The notes under the pieces are model-generated. The model had not been told where the DNA came from. It did no database searches and saw only the letters and a program-made list of their open reading frames with translations. DNA of 64,000 nt from Sipunculus nudus (taxonomy: Eukaryota > Annelida > Sipuncula > Golfingiida > Sipunculidae): the NCBI GenBank assembly GCA_026874595.1, contig CM049307.1, forward strand, positions 72,828,643 through 72,892,642, written 5' to 3'. Shown one piece after another: positions 31,501-43,500 of this stretch (position 1 is the first letter of the stretch; each line of letters opens with the position of its first letter). Both the position numbers and the translations under genes were made by a program.

Positions 31501-34500
31501 AATCAAAATAAAAATTTTTGATGTGGGGGTTTAAAATTGATGCGGGCGGTGCCTGAGAACCATACCTTTTATTTTTTTTGGCCTTACTCATAAACTTTCT
31601 GAAAGTGTGTATAGCCAAAATCATACTGTATGTAGTTCGCTTCATATTTGCTTGGTTAAAATTTTGCGATTATTGTTTCCCCTGGGTTTCATTTTTAGGG
31701 TTTTGCCGTATAACCTACACAGTGATTGTCCATTATTATTTAAACTTTTTATACTGACACAAAATCTTATCAATTCAATCAGGAGGAAACAGCATATCTA
31801 TTAAATGGACATTCTTGTTTATTATTGGCAGGTTGTATAAAAAAGATATGAAAATATTTATGTGATCTGTTTTGATTTAATAATCAGGTAACACAAAAGA
31901 TTATTTTTTTATTAATTATAGTCATTTTAAACTATCTATTGGCTTTCAACATTTTAAGTTATAGGTACAGATATTGTTCATGAAATGCCAATGTCTGTTC
32001 ACCTTGGCAGAAGAAACATCTTAGTCATGAAGGTTTTATTTTTATTATAATTCCTTTTCCTATATATCACAATGAACAAAAAGCTAACCACAATATATAA
32101 ACAAATGTATTATACATATTATACATACATATATTGTATATGCAGTATTTCATCTTTTTCTGGTGCCTCATATTAAACGACTTGATATATTTATGATTTA
32201 TCTTCACTTTTACAAAATAAGCTGGTGACCACAGACAAACAATCTTAAGGAGCCTCCTATAAAATCTTTATTTTATCAAAGTTTATGTCTGATACATTTT
32301 TGTTTTTAAACTGATGGATGTCTTTCATCTATTATAAGATTGGTTTGTCCTTTTCACATGTGTGACAGACAGTAGCCAGCGACTGTTGTGTGTGAATGTA
32401 AATTTGTCCATTTACATTTCAGATGTGGCAGATATTGGCCACTGATTGTCGTGTGTGAATGTAACTTTGTCTGGATACATTTCAGATGTGACAGATATCG
32501 GCCACTGATTGTCATGTATTAATGTTACTTTGTCTGGATACATTTCAGATGTGACAATTATCAGCCAGCAACTGTTGTGTGTAAATGTAACTTTTCTGGA
32601 TACATTTCAGATGTGACAGATATCAGCCAGCAATGGTTGTATGTGAATGTAACTTTGTCAGGATACATTTCAGATTTTACAGATATAGGCCAGTGACTGT
32701 CATGTGTGAATGTAACTTTGTCTGGATACATTTCAGATGTGACAGATATCGGCCAGTAACTGTCATGTGTGAATGTAACTTTGTCTTGATACATTTCAGG
32801 TGTGAAAGATATCAGCAAGCTTCTGTTGTGTGAATGTAACTTTGTCTGGATCATTTCAAATGTGACAGACAGTAGCCAGCGACTGTTGTGTGTGAATGTA
32901 ACTTTGTCTGGATTCATTTCAGATGTGACAGATATCGGCCAGCAACTGTTGTGTGTGAATGTAACTTTGTCTGGATACATTTTAGATGTGACAGATATCA
33001 GCCAGCGACTGTTGTGTGTGAATGTAACTTTGACTGGATACATTTCAAATGTGACAGATATCGGCCAGCAACTGTTGTGTGTGAATTTAACTTTGTCTGG
33101 ATACATTTCAGGTGTGACAGATATTGGTCAGCGACTGTTGTGTGTGAATGTAACTTTGTCTGTATACATTTCAGGTGTGACAGATATCGGCCAGCGACTG
33201 TTGTGTGTAAATGTAACTTTGTCTTTATACATTTAAGATGTGTCAGATATTGGCCAGTGACTTGTGTGTGAATGTAACTTTGTTTGGATACATTTCAGAT
33301 GTGACAGATATCGGCCAGCAACTGTCATGTGTGAAGCACAAGATCCTGGTGTTGTCAGGGAAGGGAGGAGTTGGCAAGAGCACCTTCACAGCTCATCTTG
33401 CTCACGGTCTGGCTCATGATGAGAACAAACAGGTCAGTCTGGTCAGAGGCAGCATTCACCATCTATATATTTATCAGGTTCTGAAGGTCCTTGAAAACAT
33501 GGAAAATCAAGGAAATTAAATATAATATTCAAGGCAGTGAATGTCATTGAAAGGATGTCATTGTTGCTGCATATATTTGTATCCTCCAAAACGAAGTTTT
33601 GCGGATACTATGTTTTTGACCGGGTTCCGCTGCCGCCGCCTCCGCTGCGTTCGTTTCCGGAGAACTCCTCTGAGACTACTGGACAGATTTTTCCGAAACT
33701 TACACAAATTATCAGGTCACATGTGAACTGGTGCCTAACCAAGTGACCTTGACCTCTGACCTTTCGTCTCTGCCCAGCGTCCATTTGTGCGTCTGTTTCA
33801 ACACATAAACCTATATATCTCGGGAACCGTTTGTCCGATCCGGAAAAAATTTTTACACAAATGTAGCCCTGGGATAGCTTTATAACATACACAACAAAAG
33901 GTGGCGCCACCTGCAACCATGTTTGCACAGTGTCCATCTGTTCATCTGCCTGGGGTTAAAATCACTCATATCTCTGCAGTGGTTTGACTAATTCACCTAA
34001 AATTCGGCATGCGTATACATCCTAGATAGCTTTCTCAATTTTATGACAGGTGGCGCCACCTACATTCACGTTAACGCTCCACACATAAACCCATATATCT
34101 CGGAAACCGTTTGACCGATCTGGAAAAAAATTTTTACACAAATGTAGCCCTGGGATAGCTTTATAACATACACAACAAAAGGTGGCGCCACCTGCAACCA
34201 TGTTTGCACAATGTCCATTTGTTCATCTGCCTGGGGTTAAAATCACTCATATCTCTGCAGTGGTTTGACTAATTCACCTAAAAATCGGCATGCATATACA
34301 TCCTAGATAGCTTTCTTGATTTATGACAGGTGGCGCCACCTACATTCACGTTAACACTCCACACATAAACCCATATATCTCGGGAACCGTTTGACCGATC
34401 TAGAAAAAAAATTTACGCAAATGTAGCCCTGGGATAGCTTTATAACATACACAACAAAAGGTGGCGCCACCTGCAACCATGTTTGCACAGTGTCCATTTG

Positions 34501-37500
34501 TTCATCTGCCTGGGGTTAAAATCACTCGCATCTCTGCAGTGGTTTGACTAATTCACCTAAAATTCGGCATGCGTATACATCCTAGATAGCTTTCTTGATT
34601 TTCTGACAGGTGGTGCCACCTACATTCACGTTAACACTGCAGACGTCCAAGCTCATATCTTGGGAACCGTTTGACCAATCAGGAAAAAGAATTTACACAA
34701 ATGTAGCCCTTGGATAGCTTTATAACATACACAAAAAATGGTGGCACCACCTGCAGCCATTTTTGCACAGCGTCCATCTGTTTGTCTGTCTTTGGTTAAA
34801 ATCACTCATATCTCTGCAGTGGTTTGACCAAATTACCTGAAATTCAGCATGCTTATACATCCCGCATAGCTTTCTTGATTTTATGACAGGTGGCGCCACC
34901 TACATTCACGTTCACGACGAGACATCCATGCTTATATCTCTAGACTCATTCAACCAATCAGGAAAATTTTTTTACACAAATGTAGCCCTTGGATAGCTTT
35001 ATAACATAAACAAAAATGGTTGCGCCACCTGCAGCCATTTTTGCACAGCGTCCATCTGTTTGTCTGCTGTTGGATAAAATCACTCATATCTCTGCAGTGG
35101 TTTGACTTTTCCACATGAAATTTTGCATGTGTTTATATCTTGGATAGTTTCTCATTCAAATAACAGGTGGTGCCACCTACAATCATGTTTATGTGGCAGA
35201 GATCCATTCTAATATTTAACACATGTAACTCTATATCCCCTTGCCACTCAATCCATGCCTCAATTCACTCGTCCTTCTCTGATTTTGGCGGATACACGTA
35301 GTCCCTTGTCGACTACCCGTCCGTATTCTAGTTTAATAACCATTATATTTTACAAACTTAGTTTTGTTCTGAATAAAATAAAACCTCTTGAAGTGTCACA
35401 CATCCATTTGAATCTTGAGTGATTGTCTGATGTGTATAAAACATTTTTGTCTTGATGATCTCACCAAGTGAAGTGAGAACATCAAAACTGTTTGGTAAAT
35501 GTTTCTCCTAAAACTTTTGGATATTGTTTAGTGATGCTCAGATTGTATTTAAACATCCCACATTAAATATTATCCATAACTGATTTTAAACCTCCAGATC
35601 ATACTGATTTATATGTCCAATATGCTGTATATTCTTTGCTAATCACAACATGATCAGGTTGTTCAGCTGTTGTATGTTACATTCCTAATTGCCCGAGTTG
35701 TTACTTTACAGATAGCTGTGTTAGACATAGACATCTGTGGTCCTTCAATACCAAGAGTCATGGGATGTGACGGAGAACAAGTGAGTTTAAGTTTAGATAC
35801 AATTGATATAATCAATATTGTTAAGTCCTCATGTTATTATTGCATTGTAAAACTAACTTTTACAGATTTTCTTTTTCCAGTTTACACAAATCATGGAAAC
35901 ATAACCCTTAAAGTGTAATTTGCAGTCACCTCTCACTGTAAATCTAAACAAAAGATGTTAATTGTCGTACAGGTATGATTAGGGCCCCATTTGAATAAGT
36001 GGGTGCCCTATAGTAATCACCCTATTAGTCTGTCTGTCTGTCCGTCTGTCCACAAATTCATTTCCGGATGATAACTAAAGGAAGACCCCTATTGATTTTG
36101 GGATCATGAAGTCAAAGGTCAAAGCCACATGACCCACATCTTTGAAAAGTTGTTGATGCATTTTAAGCCAAACTTTTCATCCCAGACCTTCCATTTTGCA
36201 TATATAGCATACCTGCCAATTGGTTAAGATCTCTATCAATTTTTTGCATCACAAGGTCTAAGCTCAAGGTTGCAGGCACCATCTGTCCACATATTCATTT
36301 CTGGATGATAAGTCCAGTTGAGGTTGATATATGGATTTCAAACTGGGCTTATTTATGGGTCGACACTGAAGCAAGAACCCTTTTAATTATGGGGTCATGA
36401 GGTCAAAAGTCAAGGCCACAGGACCAACATCTTTAGTAAGAATGTGGATGCATTTTAAGCCAAACTTTTCATCCTGCCCCTTCCGTCTTGCACGTATAGC
36501 TCGCCTGCAGATATGGGAGAGATCCATTACGATTTTGGGAATTCAACATCAGAGTTCAAGGTCACAGGAGCCATCCCTCCAGACATTTGTTTCAATGGAT
36601 TGGATTTCAAACTTGACTTATATATGGCCAACCACTAAAGCAAGAACCTTTTTGACATTTGGTTCATGAGGTCAAAGGTCAAGGTCACTTGACCCACATC
36701 TTCAAAAAGATTGTGGAGTCATTGTAAAGGTTTCATCCAAAATCTTTCACTTTTGGAGTACCTAACAATAGGGGAAGAGCCACATTGATTTCAACATCAC
36801 AAGTTCATCACAGGACCATCCTACTGATTTATATGTTGACCAGGCTTACAGTTTAATACATCAGATGTAAATCATGTAATTATGCCTCTGTTGCTTGGGA
36901 TGCTCCACGCCAAACACCTTAATACATGACTTTCACTGAATCAAAACTAACATCTTGGTTCAGATATTTAAATATTGTTTTGGGTCAGTTTCCTCGGTCT
37001 CTGCAGTCCTTTGTTGTATTTTTTTTTCAAGCATCACTCAGCCTGCACTGGAAGTATATGGGCCTTTAGTGGGCCCTTTCTGACCTGTCAGTATTCTAGT
37101 TATTTGTAATCTTGTAAAAACTAATATAAGGGCATGTTTGTGTCCGTCACTGTCTGAAATGTGTGAACAATTATTTTATTAACTTACTGACTAGATTCAT
37201 GGTCCACAGTACCCTAAGTAATAGCAGATGTTATTGGCTCACCATATCAATTCATTGAAAAGGCTCTTCCACAGTAACGTTATGTCACTAAAGGGACATG
37301 TCTCTGTAATGTGGAATCTCAACTACTTAGTGGAAAGAAATGATGACACTGGCCTAAAATAAAACTTGTTGTCAAATTTAATGTTATTTTTACAGTGTAT
37401 GAAATTTGATGCCCTATAATACATGTCTGTATAACATCAGATAAATTTTTTTGCCTTGTATATTAACCTTGGCGTGGTAACGTTGAACCCTTACTGTATT

Positions 37501-40500
37501 GTTCCACAGTTTTCTGCCATTCATTAAGTTTGCCATTCGTTCCTTCTTAAACACATTGTATTTTCACAGGTTCATCAGAGTGGGTCTGGCTGGTCTCCAG
37601 TAGTAAGTAGACATCTCACTTTTTCATACTTGTAATGTTCTTCTACAAAATATATATCTCCGGTTATTAGATTTTTTTTTTATACAGTATTTAATTTTAT
37701 TTGCATTTTAAACCACATTCAGTGCTGCTTTTTAAAAAAATTTTTAAGGTTTACACACAAAAAGCTAGGAAGTAGGTAAATGGCCATCACTGGTATTGCA
37801 TCAGAGGACAGGCTTTAATCTGTGTCAGCAAAATTATTGCACCTTGATTTATTGTGTTTAATAACAGAAGTTACTGTGAGTGCAGGTTGAAATGGCTAGC
37901 GCAGGGATATTGTGAGCTAACGTTAACAATAACAGATTCAGTGAGATGAAAAGATGATAATTAAAAGTAGATAATATTTTTGTCAGTATCTGTGGACTGT
38001 ACAAAGAAAACCTGTACAGAGATGCCTTGAGAGACTGTTGCAGATGTTCAGTTATTTTATTCTTTTGTTTGATGACAGTATGTAGAAGACAACTTAGCGG
38101 TGATGTCCGTCGGCTTTTTGTTAGCAAGTCCTGATGATGCTGTGATTTGGCGAGGACCCAAGAAGAATGGTTTGTGTTTATTTTCTGCTCCAACCTGAAC
38201 CCCACTGGAGTGATATGCTGTGTTTATAAGCCTAATAGAGAAGTTTGTAGTCTTGGAAAAAAAAAGTTTCACCAAGGAAACAAGAGTCCCTCTGTCCGTC
38301 CGTCTGTTAATCAGGCACAAACCGTAACCGATGTTCCTGGAATCTTCTTGCTTGACATCCAAAGAGGTCAATGAAAAACCGCCATGGAAACCTGAAATTA
38401 GGTCTCTGTTACCCAAAATTTCTGAGCTATGGGATTTCGAAGTAATCCCCAGAATAATGGAAAATTTAATACAAAAGCTCAAGTATCTAAACAACTATTG
38501 CATTGATTACCATGATTCTATGCATGGATATTGGTCATGGAATGTTTCATTAGTTTCTGCAGACTGTTGGGACCACCTGTATTTTTTTTTTTTTTTTAAC
38601 AATTTTTTTTTCTTCTGTTTTGAGACCTTTAAAGATGTGTTCATCTGTTAACAGGGCACAAATCGTAATCACTGGACCTAGAATCTTTCAACTTGACATC
38701 CTTGAAGGCCCATGAAAAGTCTCTAAGGAAACCCGAAATTAGGTATCTGTTACTCATATCCTACGAGCTATGGTGCTCCTAAGTACCCCCTAGAATAATG
38801 CAAAATTTAATACAAAAGCTCAGTTATCTGAACAACTATTGCATTTATCACCATGATTCTTTGCATGGATATTGATCATGGAGTGTTTCATCAGTTTCTG
38901 TAGATTGGTGGTGCCACCTGTATTTTTGTTATTTTTTTACGATTCTTTTCCTTTTATTTTTGAGACCTTAGTGGGTGCCTCCATCTGTTAACAGGGCACA
39001 AATTGTAACAACTGGACCTAGAATCATCTATCTTGACATGCAGGGAGGCCCATGAAAAGACTCTTTGGAAACTTAAAATTAGGTCTCTGTTACCCAAAAC
39101 CTATGAGCTATGGGGCTTCGAAGTACCCCCCCCAGAATAATTGAAAATTTGATACAAAAGCTCAGATATCTAAACAACTAATGCATTGATCACCATGATT
39201 CTTTGCATGGACATTGGTCATGGAATGTTTCATCAGTTTCTGCAGACTGTTGGCGCCACCTCTATTGTTTTTTTATTTTTTTACAACTTTTTCTCTGTTT
39301 TGAGACCTTTAAAGATGTGTTCATATATCTTTTAATAGGGCACAAATCATAATCACTGGACCTAGAATCTTTCAACTTGATTCCTGGAAGGCCCATGAAA
39401 AGTCTCCAAGGAAACCCGTAATTAGGTCTCTGTTACCCAAAACCTCTGAGCTATGGGATTTCTAAGTAATCCCCAGAATAATGGAAAATTTAATACAAAA
39501 GCTCAAGTATCTGAACAACTAATGCATTGATCACCATTATTCTTTGTATGGATATTGACCATTAATTGTTTTTATTAGTTTCTGCAGACTGGTCGAGCCA
39601 CTTGTATTTTTTTTAAAGTTTACGCATTTTTTACGCATTTACTTGAAATTAGGTCTCTGTTACCCATATCCTTCGAGCTGTGGGGCACCAATTACCCCCC
39701 AGAATAATGAAAATTTTGATAAAAACAAACTGTAACATCTCAATAACTACAAAACTTATGGTCTTGATTTGCGGCATACATATTGATCATGAGATGTTCC
39801 ATCAGTTCTTGCAGACTGGTGGGGCCACCTGTAATTTTTTATTTTTTACGAATATTTTTGTCTAATTTTGAGACCTTTAAAAATGTGAACATCTGTTAAC
39901 AGGGCACAGATTTTATGGACTGGACCTAGAATCTTCATTCTTGACACAGTGAGAGACCTATGAAAAGTCTCCATGGAAACTAGAAATTAGGTCTCTGTTA
40001 CCCATATCCTTCGAGCTATGGGGCCCCAAAGTACACCCCAGAATAGTAAAAAATTTCATACAAAAACTTCAATATCTCATTAACTACATCACTGATGGTC
40101 ATGATTTTTGGCAAACTTATTGATCATGAGATGTTTCATCAGTTTCTGCACACTGGTGGCGCCACCTGTATTTTTCGATTCTTTACGAATTGTTTTCTCT
40201 GTTTTTGAGGTCTTTAAAAATGTGAACATCTGTTAACAGGGCACAAATCGTTAAGACTCGACCTAGAATCTTCATTCTTGACACATTGAGAGACCTATGT
40301 TAAGTCTCCATGGAAACCTGAAATAAGGTCTCTGTTTCCCAAATCCTTTGAGCTGTGGGGCTCCCAATTACCCCCCCCCCCCCCCCAAACTGCAACATCT
40401 CAATAACTACAACACTGATGGTCATGATTTTCGGCATACATATTGATCAAGAGGTGATACATCAGTTTCTGCAGACTGGTGGCGCCATGTGTATTTTTCG

Positions 40501-43500
40501 TTTACTTACGAATAGTTTTCTCTATTTTTGAGACCTTTAAAAATGTGAACATCTGTTAACAGGGCACAAATCGTAAAGACTGGACCTAGAATCTTCATTC
40601 TTGACACAGTGAGAGACCTATGAAAAGTCTCCATGGAAACCTGAAATTAGGTCTCTGTTACCCATATCCTTTGGGCTATGGCACTCCAAAGTACAGCTCA
40701 CAATAATGGAAGATTTCATACAAAACTGAAGTATCTGAACAACTAATGCAGAGATCACCATAATTGTTTGCATGGATATTCATCATGGAGTGTTTCATCA
40801 GTTTCTGCAGACTGGTGGCACCACCTGTATTTGTTCAGCTTTTTTAACGAATTTTTTTCTCTATTTTTGAGTCCTTTAAAGATATGAATATCTGTTAACA
40901 GGGCCCAAATCATAACAACTTGACCTAGAATCTTCATTCTTGACACACAGGGAGACCCATGAAAAGCCTCCATGGAAACCTGAAATTAGGTCTCTGTTAC
41001 CCATATCCTTAAAGCTGTATGGCTCCAAAATACCCCCCATAATAATGAAAAATTTGATACAAAAACTGCAGTATCTCAATATCTACAACACTGATGGTCA
41101 TGATTTTTGGCATACATATTGATCATGAGGTGTTCCATCAGTTTCTGCAGACTGTGTGTGCCACCTCTATTTTTTTTCAAATTTTTACGAATTTTTTTCT
41201 CTATTTTTGAGACCTTTAAAGAATAGGTTATCTGTCAACAGGGTACAAATCGTAATAACTGGACCTAGAATCTTTATTCTTGTCATGCAAGGAGGCCCAT
41301 GAAAAGTGTCTGTGGAAATTAGGTCTCTGTTTCCCATATCCTTCAAGCTATAGGACTCCGAAGTATCCTTCAGAATAATGGACATTTTGATACAAAAGCT
41401 GAAGTATCTAAACAACTAATGCAGAGATCACCATGATTCTTTGCATGGATATTGAATATGGAGTGTTTCTTCAGTTTCTGGAGTCTGGTGGTGCCACCTA
41501 TATTTTATTCAATTTTTCGAATTTTTTCCTCTATTTTTGAGATCTTTAAGGATGCTTCCATCTGTTAACGTGGCACAAATTGTAACAACTGGACCTAGAA
41601 TCTTCATTCTTGTCATGCAAGGAGGCCCATGAAAAGCGTCTGTGGAAACCTGAAATTAGGTCTCTGTTACCCGTATCCTTTAAGCTATAGGACTCCGAAG
41701 TATCCCTCATAATAATGGAAAATTTGATACAAAAGCTGAAGTATCTAAACAACTAATGCAGAGATCACCATGATTCTTTGCATGCATATTGACCATTTAG
41801 TCTTTTTATCAGTTTCTGCAGACTGGTGGAGCCACCTGTATTTTTTACGCATTTTTTTTTCTTTTTTTGAGATATATAAATACAGACACAATCTTGGCCT
41901 GTTGGTTAATCTGTTTGATGCTTCAGTTGAATGAGTATATACTACCATTCAGATGATAAAATTTCCTTTTGCGAATCTCTTCCCATTCAGCTGAGCGTTC
42001 AGACCCATGGGTCACTTGTTAATATTAACCACAATCCTGGTTACGTACAGGTAAACACATTGTACATAGTCTTGAGGCCACATTGGGCTTAGTCCTGAGG
42101 ACACACTGTACAAAACCTCAGTACTCACTGTACATAGTCCTGAGGACACATTGTACATAGTCCTGAGACCTAAGTACACATTGGGCATAGTCCTCAGGAC
42201 ACATTGGGCATAGTCCTTAGGAAACATTGGGCATAGTCCTTAGGATAAATTGGGCATAGTCCTCAGGACACATTAGGCATAGTCCTCGGGACACATTAGG
42301 CATAGTCCTCAGGACACATTAGGCATAGTCCTCAGGACACATTGTTCATAGTCCTTAACACAATGGTTTTTTTAACATCTGTGGCATATAAAAGATTACA
42401 AGAGATACACAGATTGGTATAAGAATCATTATTATTTTTCTAGGTTTGATTAAACAGTTTCTACGTGATGTGGACTGGGGAGATGTGGACTACTTGGTGA
42501 TTGACACTCCCCCAGGCACATCTGACGAGCACCTGTCGGTCAACCAGTACCTCAAGGAAACTAATGTAGATGGCGCTGTCATCATCACCACTCCACAGGT
42601 CAGCTTTTTTTTTCAATTTGTTTCCCCCTCCTTTAAATAACCCAGTGAGTATTAAAGTATACTTACAACAGAGATTTTATCTAATAATTTTGTTTTGTTT
42701 TGTGATACTGCTGCCAGAAATGCATTAAATGTCAAAAATAAATTCAGGAATGTTGCAATGGATAGGTGTGTCTGGAAATTAAATCTGTTATCTTTGCTTA
42801 AAATAATTTTTTTTTTACCACTGTCACTCTAATTGGTCTTGTATGGTAAATTGATAAAGACACTAAAGTGTCTTTTATCCAAATAGCTCAGAGGGACAAG
42901 GCTTTTGATTGGATAAATGATCATTCGTATAAACGATTTTGCATGAGAATCCACCAGGATTGACCAAGATTGCTATTCTGCCAGAGAGTACCAGATGTTA
43001 TCAGAAACGGACAAACTCAACTTCATAAAACTGGGCCATACAAAAGTGGTGAATGTAATCAATATATCATGTTACATAATTAATATTAAAGCTGGGTGGA
43101 TCAGTCTTTGTGGTACTAAATTTATGTAATGCATGGATGCTGTGATGACATGTCGCGACCTAGAAAATGGACAAGAAGAACTTAGAAGTAAATGAAAAGT
43201 TGAATATAAAACCAGTTCACAAAAGAATGCCAACAAAAGTGAATTTAAAATGATTTCATTGTTGTTTCAATGGACTTCTTTAACACAGTCGATTGTTTCC
43301 ATTTTGGATAAACCATCAAATTTTCCCTTTAGGCAAAAAATTTTCAGATATTAAAATAGTGTTAGGAAAAACAATGTTCTAACTGTTACTGTCTGTTTTA
43401 AGTTGTAGCTCTTGTGGTGATGTTAATGTTTTCTGAACTCAACTTAAACCAGTGACCTGTGTTTGCTCTAACCTTAAGTCCCTATTAAGTGCTTGCCGTT

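Noticed and set aside
32561-33271. Long ORFs on both strands rich in [15 protein letters not shown]-like or TFTHNS-like repeats
   Set aside because: They follow from the 63-bp unit being a multiple of three; the frames shift with array indels and hold no domain.
33575-35335. Possible CRISPR-like array of regularly spaced palindromes
   Set aside because: The spacers are themselves repeated (280-bp units), the genome is eukaryotic, and no cas genes exist.
38057-41752. Repeated short minus-strand ORFs ([13 protein letters not shown]-like)
   Set aside because: Repeated only because the 335-bp unit is repeated; no start or stop conservation and no domain.
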